From: PALSA-894 sp963757565
GTDB taxonomy: Bacteria; Pseudomonadota; Alphaproteobacteria; Rhizobiales; Xanthobacteraceae
Assembly: GCA_963757565.1 (NCBI GenBank)
Contig: CAVWSB010000010.1
Location: 496,001-560,000, forward strand
Direction: 5' to 3'
Length of the DNA stretch: 64,000 nucleotides
The notes beneath the pieces were generated by a model. That model saw only the letters and a program-made list of their open reading frames with translations. It searched no databases and was not told the origin of the DNA. Of this stretch, positions 1 through 8,646 are shown piece by piece (within the stretch, counting starts at the first letter, position 1; each line of letters begins with the position of its first letter). Both the position numbers and the translations under genes were made by a program.

Positions 1-969
1 ACGCTCGGCGACGTCGCACTTTACAACGCGCTGTTCGGGGCGCGCTTCGCACCGCAGTCCTCGGACATGTTCGCCTACGCTATCGGCTATCCGTCCTCGC
101 CGGTCGACGACCTGCTCGTCTTCCATATCGTGTTCGGCAAGACAGTGCCGGACATTTCGCTCAACGCCGTCGCTAATCTCGGCTACGCGGACTGCCGGTT
201 CCTGCGCGCGATCTATCCCGGGGACACCTTGACCGCGACGTCGGAGGTCATCGGCCTGAAGGAGAACTCCAGCCGCAAGACCGGCATCGTCTACGTGCGC
301 TCGACCGGCTTCAGGCAGGATGGATCAAAGGCGCTCGAATACGTGCGCTGGGTCATGGTGCGAAAGCGCGACGAAGCTGCTGCGGCCCCTGCCGATGTGG
401 TGCCGGACCTCGCCAAGGTGGTCGACGCCGAGAGCCTTGGTGAGGCATCTCCGATGGTGGTTGTGCGCGCCTACGACTTCGCCCTGTCCGGATCGCAGCA
501 CCGCTGGGGCGACTATCAGGTCGGCGAGAAGATCGACCATCAGGACGGCATGACGGTCGAAGAAGCCGAGCACCAGATGGCGACGCGACTTTATCAAAAC
601 ACCGCGCGCGTGCACTTCAATCAGTTTGCCCAGAGCCAGGACCGCTTCGGCCGCCGGCTGATCTATGGCGGACACGCGATTTCGCTCGCACGCGCGCTGT
701 CCTTCAACGGACTCGCCAACGCATTCCACATCATGGCGATCAACGGAGGACGCCATGTCGCGCCGCTCTTTGCGGGCTGCACGGTGTTTGCCTGGTCGGA
801 GGTCCTGGGAAAAGTCGAACTGCCGGGCCGCACCGATGTCGGCGCGCTGCGCCTGCGAACCGTCGCCACCAAGGATCAGCCGTGCGGCGACTTCCCGCTC
901 AAGCAGGATGGCGGCGACCATCCGGCGGTGATCCTCGATCTGGATTACTGGGTACTGATCCCGCGGTAA
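1..969 (+). CDS. Mesaconyl-CoA hydratase-like MaoC protein, 5' end cut off by the window
   Basis: The reading frame is open from base 1, before the first ATG at 67, so the start lies outside the window. The protein is a double-hotdog MaoC dehydratase. The stretch around LLVFHIVFGKTVPDISLNA, followed by GYADCRF and YPGDTL, is what I remember of mesaconyl-CoA hydratases, which convert mesaconyl-CoA to beta-methylmalyl-CoA in the ethylmalonyl-CoA pathway. A second hotdog half follows, with RLIYGGHAISLARALSFNG in the substrate-entry region. About 323 residues are visible, against roughly 340 for the family, so only a short N-terminus is missing. In related Rhizobiales this gene lies between a CoA-ester lyase gene and sdhCDAB, and sdhC follows here after the LysR gene. 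Another MaoC hydratase with a different substrate is possible. Confidence 0.85.
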   Translation, partial: TLGDVALYNALFGARFAPQSSDMFAYAIGYPSSPVDDLLVFHIVFGKTVPDISLNAVANLGYADCRFLRAIYPGDTLTATSEVIGLKENSSRKTGIVYVRSTGFRQDGSKALEYVRWVMVRKRDEAAAAPADVVPDLAKVVDAESLGEASPMVVVRAYDFALSGSQHRWGDYQVGEKIDHQDGMTVEEAEHQMATRLYQNTARVHFNQFAQSQDRFGRRLIYGGHAISLARALSFNGLANAFHIMAINGGRHVAPLFAGCTVFAWSEVLGKVELPGRTDVGALRLRTVATKDQPCGDFPLKQDGGDHPAVILDLDYWVLIPR

Positions 970-991
970 TTGCCGCGGAAACCGTCACGTC

Positions 992-1891
992 TCATGTAAT
1001 CTCTCGTCTCTCCTCGCGCATGTGATCCACCAGTTGGCGCGCGAACGGCGCAAGCGCCTTGTAATCCCGCACGCAAATCGAGAGATCGCGCAGCGCCCAC
1101 GGGTCGGTCAGTTGCACCGCCTTGATCGCCATCGCCTGCGCGGCCCAGCGCACCGTCGTTTCCGGCACGATACCGACGCCGACATTGCGCTCGACCAGCC
1201 GGCATACGGCATCGAACGAGCGCAACTGCACGCGCAGCTTGATCGGGCGGCCGGCGCGGCTTGCCTTCTCGGCGAGGAAGCGCTGCAGCGCGCTCGCGCG
1301 GTCGAGCCCGACGTAATCGTAATCCAGCGTCTCGGCGAAACTGAGCCGGGCGCGGCGAGCGAGCGCATGATCGTTCGCCACCACCAGCACGAAGCGATCG
1401 CTGCGGAACGGGTACGTGGTGAGCCGTCCGGGATCGACGGTCCCCGCCACGATGCCGATGTCGCCGACACCCTCCGCGATCAGGCCGACGATCTCGTCGG
1501 AGAGCCGCTCCTCCAGATCGACGCTGACATGCGGATGTGTCGCGAGAAACGACGAGAGCGTTTCGGGCAGAAACTCGGTCAGCGCATTCGTGTTGGAGAG
1601 CACGCGCACCTGCCCCGCCTGTCCGCCCGCATACGCGCCGAGGTCTTCGCGCAAACGCTCCGACTGCGCGAGAATCGTGCGCGCATGCTGCAGCAGCGTG
1701 CGGCCGGCCTGCGTCGGCGTGACACCGGCGCGGCTGCGCGTGAGCAGCGGCGCACCCAACGCTTGTTCCATCTGCCGGATTCGCGTGCTCGCTGCGGCCA
1801 GCGCAAGATGTGCGCGTTCCGCGCCGTGGGTGATGCTGCCAGCCTCGACCACGTGGCGAAAAAGACTTAGGTCGGTCAGGTCAAAGCGCAT
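992..1891 (-). CDS. LysR-type transcriptional regulator
   Basis: A 299-residue LysR regulator. The winged helix is N-terminal (FDLTDLSLFRHVVEAGSIT, then AASTRIRQMEQALG as recognition helix and PLLTRSRAGVTPTQAG as wing). A periplasmic-binding-like effector domain follows from about residue 90. The start at 1891 (MRFDLTDL) is preferred because the longer form adds 15 residues without family character. It points away from sdhC and converges with the mesaconyl-CoA hydratase gene, whose stop is only 22 bases away. Two perfect inverted repeats lie just upstream, so autoregulation or control of sdhC is plausible. The effector is unknown; a C4 or C5 acid is an inference from the neighbours only. Confidence 0.92.
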   Translation of the reverse strand: MRFDLTDLSLFRHVVEAGSITHGAERAHLALAAASTRIRQMEQALGAPLLTRSRAGVTPTQAGRTLLQHARTILAQSERLREDLGAYAGGQAGQVRVLSNTNALTEFLPETLSSFLATHPHVSVDLEERLSDEIVGLIAEGVGDIGIVAGTVDPGRLTTYPFRSDRFVLVVANDHALARRARLSFAETLDYDYVGLDRASALQRFLAEKASRAGRPIKLRVQLRSFDAVCRLVERNVGVGIVPETTVRWAAQAMAIKAVQLTDPWALRDLSICVRDYKALAPFARQLVDHMREERREIT

Positions 1892-1930
1892 ACGTTCCTT
1901 CGTCTTTAGCGAAGGGTGCCTCCGCCAAAT

Positions 1931-1951
1931 AGACATTGTAAGCCAATGTCT
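1931..1951. promoter_or_regulatory. Perfect inverted repeat in the LysR-sdhC divergent region (possible operator)
   Basis: AGACATTG, five bases, then CAATGTCT: arms of 8 bp that match exactly. It sits 39 bases upstream of the chosen LysR start and about 160 bases before sdhC. LysR regulators normally bind dyads containing T-N11-A next to their own gene, and this dyad has that form. The role is inferred. Confidence 0.5.
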
Positions 1952-1961
1952 GCATCAAGAT

Positions 1962-1980
1962 ACTTCGTAAAACACGAAGT
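1962..1980. promoter_or_regulatory. Second perfect inverted repeat in the LysR-sdhC region
   Basis: ACTTCGT, five bases, then ACGAAGT: exact 7-bp arms, 10 bases beyond the first dyad. The two centres are 30 bases apart, about three helical turns. LysR tetramers commonly use such paired recognition and activation sites. The two arm sequences differ, so a second regulator cannot be excluded. Confidence 0.45.
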
Positions 1981-2111
1981 GTCGACCAGCTGCTGATCAG
2001 ATCGCCCTTCGACCCTCAAGTGGTGGATTCACGCGCTATCCCGCATTGCGACGGTTGGACGCATCAGTTACCAACACAACGGATGTCACGCGGCGCACCG
2101 GAGAGTGATCG

Positions 2112-2516
2112 ATGGCCGAGACCCAAATAAACCGCCCGATCTCTCCACACCTGTCGATCTACAAGCCGATGCTCACGATGATGATGTCGATCGTGCATCG
2201 CATCACCGGCACGGCGCTCTATTTCGGAACACTGCTGATGGTGTGGTGGCTGGTCGCAGCAGCGAGCGGCCCGAACGCCTACGCCAAGGTGCAGTGGTTC
2301 ATGGGCAGCTTCATCGGCCGGCTGATCCTGCTCGGCTACACCTGGGCGCTGATCCATCACATGCTCGGCGGCTTGCGCCATTTCATCTGGGATACCGGAC
2401 ACGGCTTCGGCCCGAGCGAGCGAGAGTGGCTGGTGCGCGCCAATCTCGCAGGTTCGATCGTCCTCACGATCGTGCTGTGGGTGATCGGCTATGCCATCAT
2501 GGGAGGCGGACAATGA
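2112..2516 (+). CDS. sdhC: Succinate dehydrogenase cytochrome b556 subunit
   Basis: A 134-residue membrane anchor of complex II. The N-terminus RPISPHLSIYKPMLTMMMS and the following SIVHRITGTALYFG are typical of SdhC. The segment LIHHMLGGLRHFIWDTGHG carries the conserved histidines, including the expected haem b ligand. Three transmembrane helices are seen, near residues 27-50, 65-85 and 108-130. A GGAGAG Shine-Dalgarno lies just ahead of the ATG. The stop overlaps the sdhD start (ATGA), so the two are translationally coupled. It is the first gene of sdhCDAB. Confidence 0.97.
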   Translation: MAETQINRPISPHLSIYKPMLTMMMSIVHRITGTALYFGTLLMVWWLVAAASGPNAYAKVQWFMGSFIGRLILLGYTWALIHHMLGGLRHFIWDTGHGFGPSEREWLVRANLAGSIVLTIVLWVIGYAIMGGGQ

Positions 2517-2902
2517 GCGGGGCTCAAATCCGCACGCCGATCGGCCGCGTCCGCGGTTTCGGTTCCGCCAGATCCGGCACCGGCCATTTCTGGCATCAGA
2601 GGCTCACTGCGATCGCGAACGTACCGCTGACCATTGCGTTCATTATTATCCTGGTGTCGCTGCTTGGCCGCAGCCACGCCGCGGTCGTACAGATCCTCGG
2701 CTCGCCGCTGGTCGCGATCGTGATGCTGCTGTTCATCGGCTCGATCAGCTATCACATGAAGCTCGGCATGCAGGTCATCATCGAGGACTACGTCCACGAC
2801 GAGACATGGAAGTTCGCAGCCGTCATCGGCAACATCTTCTTCAGTCTCGCGGTCGGCCTCGCGGCCGCCTACGCGATCCTGAAACTGTCCTTCGGAGTTT
2901 AG
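2513..2902 (+). CDS. sdhD: Succinate dehydrogenase hydrophobic membrane anchor subunit
   Basis: A 129-residue protein with three predicted membrane helices. It contains the SdhD signature GTGHFWHQRLTAIANVPLT near the N-terminus, and SISYHMKLGMQVIIEDYVH with the haem-ligand histidine and the D-Y pair near the quinone site. With SdhC it holds haem b and reduces ubiquinone in the inner membrane. The start overlaps the sdhC stop by 4 bases and the stop is followed one base later by the sdhA ATG, so this is one tight operon. Confidence 0.96.
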   Translation: MSGAQIRTPIGRVRGFGSARSGTGHFWHQRLTAIANVPLTIAFIIILVSLLGRSHAAVVQILGSPLVAIVMLLFIGSISYHMKLGMQVIIEDYVHDETWKFAAVIGNIFFSLAVGLAAAYAILKLSFGV

Positions 2903-2903
2903 A

Positions 2904-4740
2904 ATGGCGACCAACGGCAACGGTCACGCTGCGCCCGGCGTCAATGGCCGCGCCTATCCGATCGAGGATCACACCTACGATGTGGTGGTGGTCGGCGCGG
3001 GCGGTGCGGGACTGCGCGCGGTCGTCGGCTGCGCCGAAGCCGGCCTGCGCACCGCCTGCATCACCAAGGTCTTTCCGACGCGCTCGCACACCGTTGCGGC
3101 ACAGGGCGGCATCGCGGCTTCGCTCGGCAACATGGGCGAGGATGACTGGCGCTGGCACATGTACGACACCGTGAAGGGGTCCGACTGGCTCGGCGACCAG
3201 GACTCAATCGAATACATGGTGCGCCACGCGCCGGCGGCTGTTTACGAACTCGAACACTGGGGTCTGCCGTTCTCGCGCCGCGAGGAAGACGGCAAGATCT
3301 ACCAGCGCCCGTTCGGCGGCATGACCACGCACTACGGCAAAGGCACTGCGCAACGCACCTGCGCGGCGGCCGACCGCACCGGCCATGCGATGCTTCACAC
3401 CATGTATGGGCAGGCGCTGCGCCATCACTCGGAATTCTTCATCGAGTATTTCGCGATCGACCTCATCATGGATGAGGACGGCCGCTGCCGCGGCGTTGTC
3501 GCGCTCAAGCTCGACGACGGCACGATCCATCGCTTCCGTGCGCAGACCACCATTCTGGCGACCGGGGGCTACGGCCGCGCCTATTTCTCCTGCACCTCCG
3601 CGCACATCTGCACCGGCGACGGCAACGCGATGGTGCTGCGCGCCGGCCTGCCGCTCGAGGACATGGAGTTCGTCCAATTCCACCCGACCGGCATCTATCC
3701 GGCGGGCTGCCTCATCACCGAAGGCTCGCGCGGCGAAGGCGGCTATCTGACCAATGCCGAGGGCGAGCGTTTCATGGAGCGGTACGCGCCTTCCGCCAAG
3801 GACCTCGCCTCCCGCGACGTCGTCTCGCGCGCGATGACCATCGAGATCCGCGAAGGCCGCGGCGTCGGCAAGGAGAAGGACCACATCTTCCTGCACCTCG
3901 ACCATCTCGACCCAAAGGTGCTGCACGAGAGGTTGCCCGGCATCTCGGATACGGCGCGCATCTTCGCCAATGTCGACGTGACGAAAGAGCCGATCCCGGT
4001 GCTGCCGACCGTGCACTACAACATGGGCGGCATCCCGACGAACTATCACGGCGAGGTGCTGACCAAGAAGAACGGCGATCCGGATTGCGTGGTGCCGGGC
4101 CTGATGGCGCTTGGCGAAGCCGCCTGCGTCTCGGTGCATGGCGCGAACCGCCTCGGCTCGAACTCGCTGATCGATCTCGTGGTGTTCGGCCGCGCCGCCG
4201 CGTTGCGCTGCGCCGAGAAGCTCACGCCGGGCGACAAGCAACCCGAGTTGCCCAGCGATTCAGCGGAGCGGCCGCTCTCGCGCCTCGACAAATTCCGCAA
4301 CGCCTCGGGCAGCGCGCCGACCGCCGAACTGCGGCTGAAGATGCAGCGCGTGATGCAGACACAATTGCGCGGTGTTCCGCACCGGCGAGGTGCTCGATGA
4401 AGGTCACAAGCTGATCCACGATGTGTTCGCGGGCGTGCCCGAGGTGCGCGTCAGCGACCGCTCGCTCACCTGGAACTCGGATCTGATCGAGACGCTCGAA
4501 TTCGATAACCTGATCGCGCAGGCGGTGGTCACGATGGACTCGGCGCAAAACCGCACCGAAAGCCGCGGCGCGCACGCACGCGAGGACTATCCGGACCGCG
4601 ACGATCAGAACTGGATGAAGCACACGCTCGCCTGGTTCGACGATGCGACCGGCAAGGTGACGCTCGATTACCGTCCTGTGCACACCTACACGATGACCAA
4701 CGACATCGCCTACATCGAACCGAAAGCCCGCGTTTACTGA
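2904..4740 (+). CDS. sdhA: Succinate dehydrogenase flavoprotein subunit, one +1 frameshift near 4360
   Basis: The catalytic FAD subunit of complex II, oxidising succinate to fumarate. Visible are the FAD dinucleotide fold VVVVGAGGAGLRA, the flavin-linking histidine in TRSHTVAAQGG, the substrate segment FHPTGIYPAGCLITEGSRG, and HGANRLGSNSLIDLVVFGR near the FAD cap. The frame runs to about 4358 and then continues in the next frame as NCAVFRTGEVLDEG to the normal C-terminus ending EPKARVY. Removing one base between 4358 and 4363 restores a full-length protein of about 611 residues, the family norm. As printed, the first frame would end at 4400 after 498 residues and lose the C-terminal helical domain. 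Sequence error is likely because sdhB next door has the same kind of lesion. Confidence 0.95.
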
Positions 4741-4749
4741 GAGCCCCGC

Positions 4750-5533
4750 ATGGTCGAACTCACTCTCCCGAAGAATTCCAAAGTCGCCGAAGGCAAGGTC
4801 TGGCCGAAGCCCGAGGGCGCGAAGGAAACGCGCGAGTACCGCATCTATCGCTGGAACCCCGACGACGGACAGAACCCGCACGTCGATACCTATACGGTCG
4901 ACACGCGCGACTGCGGGCCGATGATTCTGGACGCACTGATCTGGATCAAGAGCAAGATCGATCCGACGCTGACCTTCCGCCGCTCCTGCCGCGAAGGCGT
5001 CTGCGGCTCCTGCGCGATGAACATCGACGGCACCAACACGCTTGCCTGCACGCGCGGCATGAGCGAGGTGAAGAAGGACACCATCACGATCTATCCGCTG
5101 CCGCATCAGCCGGTGATCAAGGATCTGGTGCCGGACCTGACCAACTTCTATGCGCAGCACGCATCGGTGCAGCCTTATCTGCAGACCGTCTCGGCCGCGC
5201 CCTGAGAAGGAATGGAAACAGTCGAAGCAGGATCGCGACAAACTCGACGGGCTTTACGAGTGCATCCTGTGCGCCTGCTGCTCCACCTCGTGCCCGAGCT
5301 ACTGGTGGAATTCGGACCGCTACCTGGGTCCTGCGGCGCTGCTGCAGGCGCGGCGCTGGCTGATCGACTCGCGCGACGAGACGACCGGGGAGCGGCTGGA
5401 CGATCTGGAAGATCCGTTCCGCCTTTATCGCTGCCACACCATCATGAACTGCGCCAAGGCCTGCCCGAAGAACCTCAATCCCGCGCAGGCCATCGCCGAG
5501 GTCAAGCAAATGATGGTCACGCGTCAGGTGTGA
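4750..5533 (+). CDS. sdhB: Succinate dehydrogenase iron-sulfur subunit, one +1 frameshift near 5200
   Basis: The electron-transfer subunit between SdhA and the quinone site. The N-terminal half has the plant-ferredoxin 2Fe-2S ligands CREGVCGSC and a later LAC. The second half, in the next frame from about 5200 (PEKEWKQSKQDRDKLDGLYE), has CILCACCSTSC and CHTIMNCAKACP, the ligands of the 4Fe-4S and 3Fe-4S centres. One extra base within 5194-5204 breaks the frame, and the printed first frame stops at 5205 after 151 residues. Corrected length is about 260 residues, as expected. The gene starts 9 bases after sdhA and ends the sdhCDAB operon. Confidence 0.95.
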
Positions 5534-5537
5534 GCCG

Positions 5538-5921
5538 ATGATCGACCACGTCGGCTTTCCGGTTTCCGACTATCCGCGTTCGAAAGCCTTCTATGAGCAG
5601 GCGCTGGCGCCGCTCGGCTATGTTCTGGTCACGGAGGTGCAGCAAGACGAGAACGATGCCAAGGCTGCGGGCTTCGGGATCAACGGCAAACCGGATTTCT
5701 GGATCGGCGGCGAGGGCGCGCTGAACAAGCCGGTTCACATCGCGATTGCGGCGAAAGATCGCGCGTCGGTCGACGCGTTCTACAAGGCTGCGATCGCGGC
5801 GGGCGGGAAAGACAACGGCGCGCCCGGTATTCGCGCGCGTTATCATCCGAACTACTATGGCGCCTTCATGCTCGATCCCGACGGCCACAACATCGAGGCC
5901 GTCTGTCACGCACCCGCCTAG
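5538..5921 (+). CDS. VOC (glyoxalase/bleomycin-resistance fold) family protein
   Basis: A 127-residue single vicinal-oxygen-chelate domain made of two beta-alpha-beta-beta-beta halves. MIDHVGFPVSDYPRSKAFYE gives the first strand with a potential metal-binding histidine at residue 4. VHIAIAAKDRASVDAFYKAA begins the second half, and MLDPDGHNIEAVCH provides the usual C-terminal glutamate. The substrate cannot be read from sequence; fosfomycin or lactoylglutathione specificity is not indicated. It begins 4 bases after sdhB and may be co-transcribed with it. Its stop overlaps the stop of the convergent acetyltransferase gene. Confidence 0.88.
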   Translation: MIDHVGFPVSDYPRSKAFYEQALAPLGYVLVTEVQQDENDAKAAGFGINGKPDFWIGGEGALNKPVHIAIAAKDRASVDAFYKAAIAAGGKDNGAPGIRARYHPNYYGAFMLDPDGHNIEAVCHAPA

Positions 5922-6394
5922 GCGGCGCTGCGCTCGCTCTCCGTCAGGTCGATCACGAGGCCGAGCATCGGGCCGCGTTCGACAATCTGGCCGCCGTTTC
6001 TCCGGATCAGGCCGATCATAGCGGAATTGTCGGGCAGAACCTCGAAAAGCAATTTGGAAATCCCCGCATCACGTACCGCATCGATCACTGCGCGCATCAG
6101 GACCCCACCGATTCCCTGCGCCTGGTGATGCTGCTCGACCGTGAAGGCGGCCTCTGCGCGCCCGCACCTCACCGGCACGATCTCGGCCGCGCCGCATAGA
6201 ACGCCGTCGCAGAAGGCGCCGATGACGATTGCATTTTCGTCGGCGAGATGAGTGCAATGGGTATCGATCGAAACATCATCGATCGTGCCGGCAAACCGCG
6301 CACGGCGGCTTGCGCAATCGAGCCGCTTGAGATGCGCCTCGTAGTCGGCAAATTCCGTCCGGCCGAGTACACGTGTCTGGATTGCGCTGATCAC
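5918..6394 (-). CDS. GNAT family N-acetyltransferase
   Basis: A 158-residue GNAT protein. Motif A, which binds the acetyl-CoA pyrophosphate, is seen as VEQHHQAQGIGGVLMRAVI, corresponding to Q/R-x-x-G-x-G. Motif B continues as GISKLLFEVLPDNSAMIGL. The acceptor is unknown. It lies 100 bases downstream of a second GNAT gene on the same strand, and the two share the pattern of an aspartate-asparagine pair after motif A (PDNSAM here, ANNQRM in the other). They may be distant paralogs working on related substrates. Confidence 0.85.
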   Translation of the reverse strand: MISAIQTRVLGRTEFADYEAHLKRLDCASRRARFAGTIDDVSIDTHCTHLADENAIVIGAFCDGVLCGAAEIVPVRCGRAEAAFTVEQHHQAQGIGGVLMRAVIDAVRDAGISKLLFEVLPDNSAMIGLIRRNGGQIVERGPMLGLVIDLTESERSAA

Positions 6395-6494
6395 ATCTTT
6401 GCCCCGTGCCCATACAGGCTGACCGTGGGGCCGAGGCAGTTAACGCGCGCTGTCCGCAGGCATCCGTACTCGCACGTCCGGTCTTGTACCGATA

Positions 6495-7067
6495 TCAGGC
6501 CGGCCGGAGCATCTTTGTCTGCACGTCGAGCATGGCGGTCGCGAAGCCGTGGCTGTCGGCGACGAACTCACGCCACATCGACATCGGAGTCGGATGCGCG
6601 GCCTCGACCTCGCCGACGACGCTGCCGAAGTCGAACGTCAGTTCGGCTTCGAACTTCTTGGCAAGTTCGACCATGCGCTGGTTGTTGGCGAGGCACGCCA
6701 TGTGCATGAGCTTGATGCCACGGTTGCGCGCCGCGAGCAGCGTGCGCTCCAGCAGCGCGCTGCCGACGCCGTGACTCTGCCACGGCTTCTCGATCGAGAA
6801 CGCTGCCTCCGCCTCGTGCGCGAAATCCCTTCCAAGCGGCCGCAACTCCGCGACGCCGCGCAATGTGCCCTCCACGAAGAAGCCGTGCATCACGGCATCG
6901 AGGCCGACCGAAAGCGCGGTATAGTTTTCAATGAAGGCGTCCGACACCGCGCCGCCAAAACGATTCCGTCGGCTCTCCGGATCAAGGCGCAGGAGGTGGT
7001 CGCGATATGGCCCGCTCCGCTCTACCCAGATTTTGCGGATTACACCGTCGATCGGTGGCTCGTGCAT
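6495..7067 (-). CDS. GNAT family N-acetyltransferase
   Basis: A 190-residue GNAT protein starting at MHEPPIDGVIRK. The start is fixed by an AGGAG ribosome-binding site 8 bases upstream; the longer open frame to 7241 has no matching signal. Motif A is SIEKPWQSHGVGSALLERTL and motif B includes GIKLMHMACLANNQRMVEL. The N-terminal third contains HLLRLDPESRRNRFGGAVSD, which I associate with a common family of stand-alone GNAT proteins in Rhizobiales that lack an assigned substrate. It is upstream of, and probably co-transcribed with, the next GNAT gene. Confidence 0.87.
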   Translation of the reverse strand: MHEPPIDGVIRKIWVERSGPYRDHLLRLDPESRRNRFGGAVSDAFIENYTALSVGLDAVMHGFFVEGTLRGVAELRPLGRDFAHEAEAAFSIEKPWQSHGVGSALLERTLLAARNRGIKLMHMACLANNQRMVELAKKFEAELTFDFGSVVGEVEAAHPTPMSMWREFVADSHGFATAMLDVQTKMLRPA

Positions 7068-7281
7068 CGGGGTCTCCTTATTGTCGGACCACAGCCCAGT
7101 GAAACGAATCCCCTCCCCAGATCGGGTAATGTTGCAATGCAACAATCTTTTGACAAGGGCGCACCAACGCGTAGCGACCCAGCATGGTAAATGGGACAGA
7201 TTCGTGCGCAGTCGACCTATGTTGCGATGCAAAATTTCCAACTACGACTGAACGCACTCCAATGGTTCAGTCGCCCGAATC

Positions 7282-7310
7282 GGAGCAGCCGGCACGAGGC
7301 CGGCTGCTCC
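7282..7310 (-). terminator. Stem-loop after the first small secreted gene
   Basis: Perfect 12-bp arms (GGAGCAGCCGGC and GCCGGCTGCTCC) around a 5-base loop, 49 bases past the minus-strand stop at 7360. There is no U-tract on the exit side, so it is either a weak terminator or an mRNA-stabilising hairpin. The bases between it and the gene resemble those after the paralog at 8647-8890. Confidence 0.55.
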
Positions 7311-7359
7311 TTGGGTGAACCGGCGCGGGGGGACATCGCCGGTTCGGGGGACGGGAAAA

Positions 7360-7653
7360 TTAGAAGCCGCCGCCCGCGTAGGGCGACGACGCGCGATCGA
7401 AGCGATCCGCGTTGAACTCGCTCTGCCCCGCCACAATGCCGGAGTTGTTCGGCAGTACGACGTTGCGCTGCTGCAGACCCACCGGAGCGCTTTGCAGCGT
7501 GCGGGCGTGCGCCGTTGCATGTGCGGCGGGCGCGACCGGATTTGCGTAGCCCGGATACCGGTTTGCCATGTTCGGGTCGAAGCCCTGAGCGAACGTCACG
7601 GAGCTGGTCGCAGCAAGCATCGCGGCGGCGATTGCAATCTTGGTCTTGGTCAT
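7360..7653 (-). CDS. Small secreted protein with C-terminal DRASS motif
   Basis: A 97-residue protein of unknown function. The start at MTKTKIAIAAAMLAATSS is supported by a GAGGAG Shine-Dalgarno. A Sec signal peptide is predicted, with cleavage near TFA-QG at about residue 23. The mature part is short, low in complexity and rich in Ala, Asn and Pro, and ends FDRASSPYAGGGF. This ending is echoed by QDRASSSYGGSSF in the protein encoded at 8647-8890. Upstream and downstream bases also resemble those of that gene, so the two are probably duplicates. An envelope or extracellular location follows from the signal peptide only. Confidence 0.75.
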   Translation of the reverse strand: MTKTKIAIAAAMLAATSSVTFAQGFDPNMANRYPGYANPVAPAAHATAHARTLQSAPVGLQQRNVVLPNNSGIVAGQSEFNADRFDRASSPYAGGGF

Positions 7654-8101
7654 GGTGGTTACTCCTCGAAGTTGACAGTCTGGTTTCTTGAAGCCGTGGT
7701 TCTTCGCGACTCCTTGTCGCCGAGGACTGATCGCCCCGGCGATGCACACGAGCTATGGCGCGCGCCGCGGACTTCCAGCGGTCGCGCGATCACAAAATTT
7801 GTGAACGCATCGCGGGGATAAAAGCGTGGGGCAGATTGGCTTCGTTCACGCGCGAAGCAGAACGATCTCACTGAAAAACCGGCGATAGGAGAGAACAGAC
7901 GATATCTGGCGGCATGCGACGCGCGTCACCCTGCGCACGTTGCAAGTCAGCAAATGACTTTCGGCATGCCTGCCCGAAGGCATTCATTCGCGGCCGCAAT
8001 GTTTGCGATGTGCGCCGTTGATGTGGCCAGGTCGATCTCCAACGTATGACGGCGGCGCAGGTGAGGCGCCGCCGCATAGACCACGGTGAAGCCGCGAGGA
8101 T
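7654..8101. other. 448-bp intergenic stretch between small secreted genes
   Basis: I see no supportable gene. The part next to 7653 is the 5' region of the minus-strand gene. It contains CGACTCCTTGTCG and CGAGGACTGAT, similar in order and spacing to bases upstream of the paralogous gene at 8890. The centre of the stretch holds nothing I can name. Confidence 0.5.
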
Positions 8102-8347
8102 TTACTGTGTAGCCGGGCCGTACGAATTCATGTGATCGCCCGTGCGGTCATACTGCACAGACGGGATCACCATCTGCGGCGAGGCTGCGTGATGCTCGGC
8201 TGGTGTCTTCGGAGCGACCGCTCCAGTCGTTGTGCCGTAAGAGAACATGTGGTCCCCGGTGCGGTCGTACTGCATCTGCTGGGCGAATGCGCCCGTCGTG
8301 CTCACCAGCACCAACACACTCGCCGCCAGGATCATCTGCATCTTCAT
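8102..8347 (-). CDS. Small secreted protein with two YDRTGDHM repeats
   Basis: An 81-residue protein of unknown function. The start MKMQMILAASVLVLVSTTG opens a clear signal peptide with cleavage near AFA-QQ at about residue 23. The mature chain of under 60 residues contains the same unit twice: QYDRTGDHMFSYG right after the cleavage site and QYDRTGDHMNSYG near the C-terminus, separated by an Ala/Pro/His-rich spacer. The D-R-T/A core resembles the DRASS tails of the two flanking small proteins. The two identical blocks suggest a binding or surface-display role, but nothing in the sequence identifies a ligand. Confidence 0.72.
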   Translation of the reverse strand: MKMQMILAASVLVLVSTTGAFAQQMQYDRTGDHMFSYGTTTGAVAPKTPAEHHAASPQMVIPSVQYDRTGDHMNSYGPATQ

Positions 8348-8563
8348 TGGAATCTTCCGTCTTCGATGGTGCCGCCCCGCTCGCCCCCGGCCCACCGGCC
8401 GAAAAATCGGCCACCTGGATCACCGCGAGGCTAGGTTCGCATCGACGCGGAAGACCAATCACAACGGATTGAAGAGCGCGCCGAATGCTGCATGCCTGCC
8501 ATTCCGGACGGCGCCGATAATTGCCGAATGTTAATGAGCGCGGGCGCGGGCGGCCGATTCGTC

Positions 8564-8602
8564 AAAAAAAGAACAGCCGGCGCGGGGGAGAGCCGGCTGT
8601 TC
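8564..8602 (-). terminator. Intrinsic terminator of the small secreted gene at 8647-8890
   Basis: On the minus strand GAACAGCCGGC pairs perfectly with GCCGGCTGTTC (11 bp, 10-base loop) and is followed by seven T residues. It starts 45 bases past the stop of the upstream minus-strand gene. Confidence 0.85.
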
Positions 8603-8646
8603 TTGGGCGACCGGCCGGGGGAGCCGGTTCGGGGGGACGCGACGAA

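Noticed and set aside
4350..5210. Programmed frameshifting in sdhA and sdhB
   Set aside because: No slippery heptamer or downstream pseudoknot is evident, and these subunits are single-frame proteins elsewhere. Sequence error is simpler.
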